Assembly (NCBI GenBank): GCA_044433305.1 | Contig: JAWXTS010000070.1 | Location: 1-8,413, forward strand | Direction: 5' to 3' | Origin: JAWXTS01 sp044433305 | GTDB taxonomy: Bacteria > Bacteroidota > Bacteroidia > Bacteroidales > Rikenellaceae | DNA length: 8,413 nucleotides | Shown: positions 1 through 6,461 of the stretch, piece by piece | How the letters are laid out: each line of letters begins with the position of its first letter | Position numbering within the stretch: position 1 is the stretch's first letter | Translations under genes and position numbers: made by a program | The notes under the pieces: generated by a model | Told to the model about the DNA's origin: nothing | What the model saw: the letters and a program-made list of their open reading frames with translations, nothing else | The model's database searches: none

Positions 1-424
1 TGTAGTAATCTGGATATTCGCGCTTATCTCCGTCAATAAATATCATATCAAAGCACTCCCCTATCTTTGGGGCTATATCTAGTGCCGAACCTACGTGTTG
101 CACAATCTTGTGGCCGTGGGGGCTGCGAGCGAAGAACTCGGCTGCAATATCCTCCAGCTCGTCATCAACCTCTATGGTGTGAAGTCTTGCATTGTCATCA
201 AGACCGCAGGCCATACTCAGGGCCGAGTAGCCAGTGAAGGTTCCTATTTCCAAGATTTGTTTTGGGCGCAGCATCCTCACCAACATCTCAAGCAGCTTGC
301 CTTGGCTGTGTCCCGAAATCATGCGTGGTTGCACAACTTTCAGGTGGGTCTGTCGGTCAAGTTCCTTTAATAGGGGATCCTCATCTGTTGAATTATCTAG
401 TATATATTTATCTAAAGCGTTCAT
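1..424 (-). CDS. Class I SAM-dependent O-methyltransferase (3' end outside window)
   Basis: This is the first 141 residues of a methyltransferase whose C-terminus runs off the window. Family members are about 200-220 residues, so about a third is missing. The start is the ATG at 422-424, six bases after the stop of the peptidase gene. The protein has a short helical N-terminus with a QPRMISGHSQGKLLEML segment (residues 32-48), typical of the COG4122/YrrM (Methyltransf_3) group. The SAM-binding glycine motif EIGTFTGYSAL follows (59-69). An acidic residue ends the next strand (E85, in HTIEVDD), and MIFIDGDK (127-134) carries the aspartates that bind a divalent metal in this family. No signal peptide is present, so it should be cytoplasmic. 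Relatives methylate small catechol-like molecules or a tRNA hydroxyuridine (TrmR/YrrM), but the substrate cannot be told from this fragment. The family call is firm; the function is open. Confidence 0.9.
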   Translation of the reverse strand, partial: MNALDKYILDNSTDEDPLLKELDRQTHLKVVQPRMISGHSQGKLLEMLVRMLRPKQILEIGTFTGYSALSMACGLDDNARLHTIEVDDELEDIAAEFFARSPHGHKIVQHVGSALDIAPKIGECFDMIFIDGDKREYPDYY

Positions 425-430
425 ATTGAG

Positions 431-1648
431 TTATTTAAATAAAAGTGTTGACATCTGGTCATTAAAAATCTCGTTTGCCACATCGGCTACCTCCTCAGCC
501 GTTATAGACATTATCTTTTCGTTTATGGCTTCCATAGAATCTACTCTATTGAAAATCATGTAGCTACGTGCAGCACTAAACATATACGACTCACGGCTTT
601 CCATACCTATAATAATCTGGGCAAGGTATTGTTTCTTGGCCATCGAAATCTTGCGCGCGCTGAGTCTGCCATTCTTAATGTTGTTGAGTTCGGCATTGAT
701 AATCTCAAGGCAACGTTCGGCGTTAGAGTGCTCGCAGCTAAAGTAGGTTGTGAAGAATCCCGTGTCAGAATAGGGCGTATAGTTGGACTCTATGCTGTAT
801 GTAAGTCCTTTTTTCTCGCGCACGGCTATGTTCAGAATGGAGTTGGCCAGCGGACCTCCTAGCATGTTGGTCAGCAGCCCTAGCGTCACTCGCTTAGGTT
901 CATTAATATCATAAGCTCTGTTGCCTATTATGCAGTTGGTCTGGTAGCCATTCTTGTTCTTCGATATATTAAAAGGGGTGTAGATTCCAGTCTTCTCTCT
1001 TTCGAACGATCGATAAGATGCTTTAACATCCCCGAAATATGTATCGCATATAGTTATGAATCGCGCCTCAGAGATATTTCCTATTATCGAGAACACCATC
1101 TGGTCTGTGTTGTATGTGCGCTGCATAAAGGTTTCAATCTCGCTTCTGCCATACTTCATGAGCTTCTGCTTAGTACCCAAGATGTTGTGCCCTAGAGGCG
1201 AATCCTTAAACATAAGGTCCTCATAGTCGTCAAAAATCTGCTCCGAAGGACTATCCTTATACGAGTTTATCTCGTCAATAATAACCTGCACCTCCTGCTC
1301 TACAAGCTTCTGTGGAAATGTCGAGTTGAAGATAATATCACTCAGTAGCTCTACTGCTCGTGGAGTGTCTTTCTTTAGAGTTGTAGTATGTATAACGGTC
1401 TCTTCTTTAGAGGTATAGGCATTCAGCTCACCACCAAGACTTTCTAGTCGCGAGTTAATCTGAAAGGCCTTACGTTTTTTTGTACCTTTAAATATAGAGT
1501 GCTCTATAAGGTGCGCAATGCCAAATTGATTTTTAAGCTCATCCCTACTTCCAGTATTGATGGTCATGGCACAATGGCACACTTGAGAGCGGACCTGCCT
1601 ATGAATACAGCGTATTCCATTTTGCAGGGTGTATGTATTAAATTCCAT
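431..1648 (-). CDS. M16 family zinc metallopeptidase (pitrilysin/processing-peptidase type)
   Basis: A 405-residue protein of the insulinase/pitrilysin superfamily, the single-chain short form with one active N-terminal and one inactive C-terminal domain. The inverted zinc motif HLIEH is at residues 46-50, with H46 and H50 as zinc ligands and E49 as the catalytic base. The third ligand is E126 in the EVQVIIDEI segment, 76 residues after H50 as in mitochondrial processing peptidase; E119 is the usual second acidic residue. The C-terminal half has the substrate-binding segment REKKGLTYS (278-286) after an LGGPLANSIL turn. All catalytic residues are present, so it should be active. No signal peptide or lipobox is seen, implying a cytoplasmic enzyme resembling the B. 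subtilis YmxG (MlpA) type. Its ATG lies inside the end of uvrA (11-base overlap), which suggests translational coupling. The natural substrate is unknown. Confidence 0.93.
   Translation of the reverse strand: MEFNTYTLQNGIRCIHRQVRSQVCHCAMTINTGSRDELKNQFGIAHLIEHSIFKGTKKRKAFQINSRLESLGGELNAYTSKEETVIHTTTLKKDTPRAVELLSDIIFNSTFPQKLVEQEVQVIIDEINSYKDSPSEQIFDDYEDLMFKDSPLGHNILGTKQKLMKYGRSEIETFMQRTYNTDQMVFSIIGNISEARFITICDTYFGDVKASYRSFEREKTGIYTPFNISKNKNGYQTNCIIGNRAYDINEPKRVTLGLLTNMLGGPLANSILNIAVREKKGLTYSIESNYTPYSDTGFFTTYFSCEHSNAERCLEIINAELNNIKNGRLSARKISMAKKQYLAQIIIGMESRESYMFSAARSYMIFNRVDSMEAINEKIMSITAEEVADVANEIFNDQMSTLLFK
1638..1648 (-). other. 11-base uvrA / M16 peptidase overlap
   Basis: The last codons of uvrA (Glu-Asn-Gly-Ile-stop, TAA at 1638-1640) overlap the ATG (1646-1648) and first codons of the peptidase in another frame. 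Both reading frames are well supported by protein motifs, so the overlap is unlikely to be an annotation artefact. No Shine-Dalgarno sequence precedes the ATG. A ribosome ending uvrA would sit over the next start, so translational coupling is a reasonable inference. Confidence 0.85.
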
Positions 1649-4439
1649 TTTCTGCTAAAAATTTTCCTGTCCAGCTATCCTTGACATTAACTAGCTCGCT
1701 AGGTGTCGTTGCTGCCACCATATTACCGCCCATTGTTCCTGCCTCTGGTCCAAGGTCGATAACCCAGTCGCTAGCAGCAATAACCGATAGGTTGTGCTCC
1801 ACAACGATTATCGTATGTCCCTTGGCTATCAAAGCATTAAAGGCACTTAGCAATTTGTTTATATCGTGGAAGTGGAGACCTGTCGTAGGCTCATCAAAGA
1901 TAAACATAATCTTCTCTGAGGAGTTCTCTCTAAGCAGGAAGTAAGCTAGCTTAATGCGCTGACTCTCACCGCCTGAGAGTGTCGACGAACTTTGACCAAG
2001 ACGTATGTATCCCAGTCCGACATCTTGCAGAACGCGTAGCTTGTCTGCAATTTTCTTCGTTGTGCTGCTGCTCTCAAAAAACTTGCAGGCATCATCGACG
2101 GTCATATTGAGAATATCGAAGATGTTGTTATCCTTGTACTTAACCTCTAGTACCTCGTCCTTGAATCGCTGTCCCTTACATTCCTCGCATACCAGCTCTA
2201 CATCTGCCATAAACTGCATCTGTATTTTTATGACACCCTCGCCCTGACAGTGCTCACATCGTCCACCGACCGAGTTAAACGAAAAATGAGATGGCGTCAT
2301 ATTGTTGTGCTTGGCATAGGGCTGCTCTGAGAACAACTTACGGATATCATCATAGGCTTTGATGTAGGTCACAGGGTTCGATCTCGACGACTTACCTATC
2401 GGATTTTGGTCTATCATTTCGATAGCTGTAAGCCGCTTCCAGTCGCCACCCATGCTCTCAAAGCTACCTGGCTTGACTCCTGTTTCATATAGTTCGCGTC
2501 TTATTGCGGGATAGAGTATGTCCTTTACAAGTGATGATTTGCCGCTGCCGCTAACGCCTGTTATGCAGGTCATAACATCCAGAGGAAAGCGCACGTCAAT
2601 GCCCTTTAGGTTGTTTTCGCGTGCTCCACAGATTTCGATATAGCTATTCCATTTGCGTGGAGTGTGCTTAGGTGCTACCTCAAGTTCACCACGTAGGTAT
2701 TTGGTTGTTAGTGTGTTGGCTGTTTTAATCATGTTGTCAAAGGTGCCATTATACACCACTTGACCTCCGTTGTACCCTGCCTCTGGACCTATGTCTATCA
2801 CCCAGTCGGCAGCCCTTATTATCTCCTCCTCGTGCTCAACAACGATAATCGTATTGCCTAAATCGCGTAGCTTTTTCAGCACCGAAATCAATCTGTTTGT
2901 GTCGCGTGGGTGTAGTCCTATACTAGGTTCGTCGAGTATATACATCGAACCTATAAGGTTGCTAGATAGTGATGTGGCAAGGTTTATACGTTGGCTCTCA
3001 CCACCCGAGAGTGTCGAAGAAAGCCTATCTATCGTAAGGTAGTCCAAGCCCACCTCGCTCAAATACTCTAGGCGCATAACTATCTCCTTGATAAGCCTTT
3101 TGGCTATTATAGCCTCATGCTCAGCAAGTTCTATATTGTCAAAAAAGTGTTTTAACTCTTTGACAGTCATCGTCGTAAGTTCGGATATGTTCTTGCCCAT
3201 GACCTTCACATACAGTGACTGCTTGCGTAGTCGCGCACCATCACATTCATAACAGATGGTCTTGCCCGTGTAGCGAGCCAACATTATCCTATATTGTATC
3301 TTGTATCTTTCCTTCTCGACAAAAGCGAAGAAGTCGTTCAGTCCATTAAAATGTGCACAGCCCTTCCATAGCATGTCTTTCTCCTTCTTGCTCAAATCAA
3401 AGTAAGGCTTGTGTATAGGAAAGTTCGACAACATAGCAGTATTTATAACGCGCTCTTTCCACACGCGCATGGATTCGCCCCTCCAACAAGCAATGGCATC
3501 ACTATATAGAGATTTGCTTTTGTCTGGCACCACCAAGTCCTCGTCTATGCCCACGGTTTTGCCCGTGCCCTTGCATATAGGGCAGGCTCCGATAGGATTA
3601 TTAAAGCTGAATGAATGTTCGCTTGGGTGCTCAAAGAGCATGCCGTCTAGCTCAAAGCGTGAGTTGAACTCTCTAGGTTCTGCTACCTCCGTTCTTTTAT
3701 CTTGGAAGATAATGCACTCACCATCACCCAGTGTAAAGGCTTGGTTTACAGAATCTCCCATTCTGGAGCGCATATCTTCGCTATGCTCAACCTTGATTCT
3801 ATCAATAACGATAAATATGCTGGATGCACTGGCATCTGGGGCTATCGTAGCAATAAGCTCATCTATTAGATACACCTTATTGTCGAAAACGACCCTCTGT
3901 GTACCCTCGCCCATAAGCAGGCTGAGTTTATCTATAACGCCTTGCCTTTCGTGTAGCTTCATTGGTGCACATACCAGTACCCTATCTCCATCGCTCATGG
4001 ACATCATATAGTCTACAACATCGCTGCTAGTGTGGCACATAACCTGATTGCCCGATATTGGAGAGTAGGTTCTACCTATACGGGCATACATAAGCTTCAG
4101 ATAGTCGTATATCTCTGTCGATGTGCCAACGGTAGAATGAGGGTTGCGGCTGCTGACCTTCTGCTCTATGGCTATGGCTGGGGCGATGCCGCTAATCAAA
4201 TCGACATCAGGCTTTGCAACGCGTCCCAAGAATTGGCGCGCATAAGCAGAGAGGCTCTCAACATAGCGTCGACGCCCCTCTGCAAATATAGTGTCAAATG
4301 CGAGTGTCGACTTCCCCGAACCTGATAACCCTGTTACCACAACAAGCTTGTTATGTGGTATGTCGAGGTCTATGTTCTTTAGGTTGTGAACGCGAGCACC
4401 TTTTATATGTATGTATTGTTGTTTTTCGGGCAAGCCCAT
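1638..4439 (-). CDS. uvrA: UvrABC excinuclease subunit A (damage-recognition ATPase)
   Basis: UvrA recognises bulky DNA lesions as a dimer and loads UvrB in nucleotide excision repair. The 933 residues match the usual length (about 930-950). Two ABC ATPase modules are complete. The first has Walker A GLSGSGKST (37-45), signature LSGGESQR (477-484), Walker B ILDEPSIGLH (501-510) with E504, and H-loop H536. The second has GVSGSGKSS (628-636), LSGGESQR (821-828), FIFDEPTTGLH (846-856) with E850, and H882. The UvrB-binding region is roughly 130-240. The C-terminal zinc finger is intact (C728, C731, C751, C754). In the N-terminal half only CPIC (286-289) and CYEC (396-399) remain; the partner pairs seen in E. 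coli-type UvrA are replaced by YSPISG (125-130) and FELDG (262-266), which I recall as usual in Bacteroidota. The start ATG is two bases after the pyrI stop. No SOS-type box could fit in that spacer. Confidence 0.99.
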   Translation of the reverse strand: MGLPEKQQYIHIKGARVHNLKNIDLDIPHNKLVVVTGLSGSGKSTLAFDTIFAEGRRRYVESLSAYARQFLGRVAKPDVDLISGIAPAIAIEQKVSSRNPHSTVGTSTEIYDYLKLMYARIGRTYSPISGNQVMCHTSSDVVDYMMSMSDGDRVLVCAPMKLHERQGVIDKLSLLMGEGTQRVVFDNKVYLIDELIATIAPDASASSIFIVIDRIKVEHSEDMRSRMGDSVNQAFTLGDGECIIFQDKRTEVAEPREFNSRFELDGMLFEHPSEHSFSFNNPIGACPICKGTGKTVGIDEDLVVPDKSKSLYSDAIACWRGESMRVWKERVINTAMLSNFPIHKPYFDLSKKEKDMLWKGCAHFNGLNDFFAFVEKERYKIQYRIMLARYTGKTICYECDGARLRKQSLYVKVMGKNISELTTMTVKELKHFFDNIELAEHEAIIAKRLIKEIVMRLEYLSEVGLDYLTIDRLSSTLSGGESQRINLATSLSSNLIGSMYILDEPSIGLHPRDTNRLISVLKKLRDLGNTIIVVEHEEEIIRAADWVIDIGPEAGYNGGQVVYNGTFDNMIKTANTLTTKYLRGELEVAPKHTPRKWNSYIEICGARENNLKGIDVRFPLDVMTCITGVSGSGKSSLVKDILYPAIRRELYETGVKPGSFESMGGDWKRLTAIEMIDQNPIGKSSRSNPVTYIKAYDDIRKLFSEQPYAKHNNMTPSHFSFNSVGGRCEHCQGEGVIKIQMQFMADVELVCEECKGQRFKDEVLEVKYKDNNIFDILNMTVDDACKFFESSSTTKKIADKLRVLQDVGLGYIRLGQSSSTLSGGESQRIKLAYFLLRENSSEKIMFIFDEPTTGLHFHDINKLLSAFNALIAKGHTIIVVEHNLSVIAASDWVIDLGPEAGTMGGNMVAATTPSELVNVKDSWTGKFLAENGI
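1741..1985 (-). repeat. Internal uvrA repeat, copy in second ATPase module
   Basis: This stretch codes for the signature-to-D-loop-to-H-loop part of the second ABC module. It aligns with 2779-3017 at an offset of 1032-1038 bases. The signature segment (1963-1985 against 2995-3017) matches at 21 of 23 bases, and the stretch coding for DWVIDxGPEAG (1741-1770 against 2779-2808) also matches at most bases. It reflects the ancient module duplication within UvrA, kept similar by protein constraint. Confidence 0.7.
2779..3017 (-). repeat. Internal uvrA repeat, copy in first ATPase module
   Basis: This is the counterpart of 1741-1985, coding for the signature, Walker B and H-loop of the first ABC module, in direct orientation. 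The most similar parts are the LSGGES codons and the codons for the DWVID and IIVVEH segments. It is the normal two-module architecture of UvrA, not a mobile element. Confidence 0.7.
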
Positions 4440-4441
4440 AG

Positions 4442-4903
4442 TTACTTTATAATTTTAATCTCACTTTGTGTTGTGACCTTCTCACAATAATGACAACGTA
4501 GCGTTATCGTGTTTTGGTCCTTAATAACATTAAACGCAGTTTTTACAGGTTCATTATTTGTTATACACATAGGATTAGCACATTTAACGGATCCTTGGAT
4601 ACGGTCAGGAACAGTCACAGGGCGTTTCTCGACAACCTCATAGTTTTTGATGATGTTGACTACGGCCTCTGGAGCAAGTATGGCTATACGGTTTATTTCC
4701 TCAGCCTCGCAGTAGCGGCTGCTGATTTTGATAATGGCCTTAGTGCCCATGCGCTTACTCTTTAGGTTGGTTCCAAAGGTCATGCGATTCTGTGTGTCGT
4801 TCTCGATACCTAGTATATCTATAATCTTAAAAAGACAATCTGCTGGTATGTGGTCTATTACGGTGCCATTTTCTATGGCATGCACTGCTAATTGTTCGCC
4901 CAT
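4442..4903 (-). CDS. pyrI: Aspartate carbamoyltransferase regulatory chain
   Basis: PyrI forms dimers that bridge the PyrB catalytic trimers and carry the nucleotide effector site (CTP/UTP inhibition, ATP activation in E. coli). The 153 residues equal the usual length. The N-terminal allosteric domain has GTVIDHIPA (13-21), whose Asp-His contacts the effector base, and a FGTNLKSKRMGTKAIIKI stretch (43-60) holding the effector-binding lysines. APEAVVNIIKNYEVV (78-92) leads into the C-terminal zinc domain, where four cysteines (C108, C113, C137, C140) match the C-x4-C ... C-x2-C pattern needed to bind PyrB. All four are present, so a regulated holoenzyme is expected. It lies 15 bases after pyrB and two bases before uvrA. 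The spacer is A/T-rich with no Shine-Dalgarno sequence. Confidence 0.98.
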   Translation of the reverse strand: MGEQLAVHAIENGTVIDHIPADCLFKIIDILGIENDTQNRMTFGTNLKSKRMGTKAIIKISSRYCEAEEINRIAILAPEAVVNIIKNYEVVEKRPVTVPDRIQGSVKCANPMCITNNEPVKTAFNVIKDQNTITLRCHYCEKVTTQSEIKIIK

Positions 4904-4918
4904 TGTATTAATTTTTAA

Positions 4919-5830
4919 CTATTTAACAACTCCAAGAAGATAACTTATGATGGCCATACGTGTGTACATACCGTTTTCGGTTTGCTGAAAATAGTAGGCC
5001 TTAGGACTGCTGTCCACATCGGTAGAAATCTCGTTTACGCGTGGCAGTGGATGCAATATTTTCATATTGTCCTTTGTGCCCTCAAGCATATCTGCCGTAA
5101 GCACATAAACATTCTTCACACGCTCATACTCCATAGGATCTGAGAAACGCTCACGCTGAACACGTGTCATATAAACTATGTCGGCATCTTTGATGCTCTG
5201 GTCGATTTGTGTTTTCTCTATATAGTCAAGACCCTTGCTGCGTAGATGTTGTTTATACTCCTCTGGCATTGCAAGCTCTGGCGGTGCCACAAAGGTGAAT
5301 TTTGTATCAAACAAAGATAGTGCTTCAAGCAGCGAGTGTACGGTGCGACCATACTTCAAATCGCCTATCATCATAATATTGATTCCATCAAGTGAGCCTT
5401 GTGTTTTTTTGATAGAATACATATCTAGAAGTGTTTGGCTTGGGTGTTGGTTAGCTCCATCGCCTGCATTGACCACAGGGACTCTCGACACCTCGCTAGC
5501 ATAGCGTGCGGCACCCTCAAGGCTGTGGCGCATGACTATCATATCGCAGTAGTTAGACACGGTGCGTATAGTGTCGTTTAGGGTTTCGCCCTTAGAAACA
5601 CTGGTGTTGTCGGTGCCAGAGAAACCTATCACACGTCCTCCAAGGTGGTTGATTGCGCTCTCAAAGCTCAATCGTGTGCGGGTTGATGGCTCGAAGAATA
5701 GCGATGCTATAACTTTGCCTGCCAATACTTGTTGGTTTGGGTTTGCCTCAAACTGAGCTGCCAGCTCTGTAATTTTAATCATCTCCTCCTTTGTGAAGTC
5801 GGTAATCGATACAAGGCTATTTTTGTCCAT
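4919..5830 (-). CDS. pyrB: Aspartate carbamoyltransferase catalytic chain
   Basis: PyrB joins carbamoyl phosphate and L-aspartate to give N-carbamoylaspartate, the committed step of de novo pyrimidine synthesis. The 303 residues fit the family (about 300-310). The carbamoyl-phosphate loop FFEPSTRTR is at 45-53, with S49, T50, R51 and T52. The 80s loop NTSVSKGETL (75-84) supplies S77 and K80, which reach into the neighbouring subunit's site. R101, then H129 and Q132 in NQHPSQTLLD (127-136), complete the carbamoyl-phosphate pocket. The aspartate domain has R162, R223 and Q225 (TRVQRERF) and the HPLPR loop (260-264). Every catalytic residue I can place is present. The start is the ATG at 5828-5830, 18 bases after the upstream stop. 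No room exists for a pyrL-like leader or attenuator directly before the gene. It is paired with pyrI. Confidence 0.99.
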   Translation of the reverse strand: MDKNSLVSITDFTKEEMIKITELAAQFEANPNQQVLAGKVIASLFFEPSTRTRLSFESAINHLGGRVIGFSGTDNTSVSKGETLNDTIRTVSNYCDMIVMRHSLEGAARYASEVSRVPVVNAGDGANQHPSQTLLDMYSIKKTQGSLDGINIMMIGDLKYGRTVHSLLEALSLFDTKFTFVAPPELAMPEEYKQHLRSKGLDYIEKTQIDQSIKDADIVYMTRVQRERFSDPMEYERVKNVYVLTADMLEGTKDNMKILHPLPRVNEISTDVDSSPKAYYFQQTENGMYTRMAIISYLLGVVK

Positions 5831-5848
5831 AGGTCAATATTATTAGGT

Positions 5849-6457
5849 TTATTTATATCCTTTATTCTCAAATGTTAGAGCGTCTATTTTCGATAGCTTG
5901 CCCTCTAGTTGCTCGCTCTTGCTACGCCTTATGCGCAGTTTCATGGTGCATAGGTTGTCGTAGGTCTGCTCGTCAATCTTTGGCTGAAGGTCCTTTACAA
6001 CCTTCATCACGTCGTTCATCACAATGTAGTCGAAGGTTAGCTCCAAGCAGGCATCAATAGTTCTTTCCTCTATCTTGGCTACTTCGAGCACTGCCGCTGT
6101 CGATTCCTTGTATGCTGTTACTAGTCCCCCCACTCCAAGCTTAGTGCCTCCAAAGTACCTGATTACAACAACCAGCACATTGGTTATATTGCTTGATAGT
6201 AGCTGACCTAGTATTGGACGACCTGCAGTTCCCGATGGTTCGCCATCGTCATTGGCTCTAAAAGCCTCACCAAACCATCCTAGGCGATAGGCATAGCAGT
6301 GGTGGGTGGCATCATAGTAGCTTTTGCGCAGCCCATCCAGTATTTCTTTCACCTGCTCCTCGTTCTCAACATGATAGGCATAAGTTAAAAACTTACTGCT
6401 TTTTTCTTTATATATTGCTTGGGCAGGTTCTTCTATTGTTAAATAGCTGTCCTCCAT
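5849..6457 (-). CDS. YigZ/IMPACT family protein (UPF0029 + DUF1949)
   Basis: A 202-residue protein of the YigZ family, close to the usual length of about 200-205. The N-terminal IMPACT (UPF0029) domain shows the diagnostic segments ATHHCYAYRLG (50-60), NDDGEPSGTAGRPIL (69-83) and VIRYFGGTKLGVGGL (98-112), followed by TAYKESTAA. The C-terminal DUF1949 ferredoxin-like domain begins near residue 135. No signal peptide or membrane segment is seen, so the protein is cytoplasmic. The biochemical role of bacterial YigZ is not settled; eukaryotic IMPACT acts on translational control through GCN1/GCN2, and the bacterial C-terminal domain resembles nucleic-acid-binding folds, but neither function can be assigned here. 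It sits four bases after lepB and 18 before pyrB. A link to pyrimidine synthesis is not implied by position alone. Confidence 0.95.
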   Translation of the reverse strand: MEDSYLTIEEPAQAIYKEKSSKFLTYAYHVENEEQVKEILDGLRKSYYDATHHCYAYRLGWFGEAFRANDDGEPSGTAGRPILGQLLSSNITNVLVVVIRYFGGTKLGVGGLVTAYKESTAAVLEVAKIEERTIDACLELTFDYIVMNDVMKVVKDLQPKIDEQTYDNLCTMKLRIRRSKSEQLEGKLSKIDALTFENKGYK

Positions 6458-6461
6458 TGCA

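Noticed and set aside
1963..1979. Perfect 6-base inverted repeat (CTCTCA, 5-base loop, TGAGAG) resembling a hairpin
   Set aside because: It is inside uvrA and is produced by the codons for the LSGGES signature; the equivalent place in the first module (2995-3011) forms a weaker version. No T-run follows in the direction of transcription.
3409..4011. 200-codon open frame on the plus strand inside uvrA
   Set aside because: It lies wholly antisense to the UvrA frame, which has full motif support, and its translation is Ser/Leu/Ile-rich with no recognisable domain. It is a shadow of the codon bias on the other strand.
4439..4442. Possible LexA/SOS box before uvrA
   Set aside because: Only two bases separate pyrI from uvrA, and no recognisable SOS-type palindrome was seen in the end of pyrI.
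5312..5319. Minus-strand match to the Bacteroidota -7 promoter motif inside pyrB
   Set aside because: No TTG-type -33 element is present at the expected distance, and it lies in the middle of a coding sequence. Matches to so short a motif are expected by chance; another at 1894-1901 in uvrA was rejected because it too lies in mid-gene, far from any start.
5831..5848. Possible regulatory site in the 18-base yigZ-pyrB spacer
   Set aside because: The spacer is too short for a promoter or attenuator and shows only A/T-rich sequence typical of start regions in this window.
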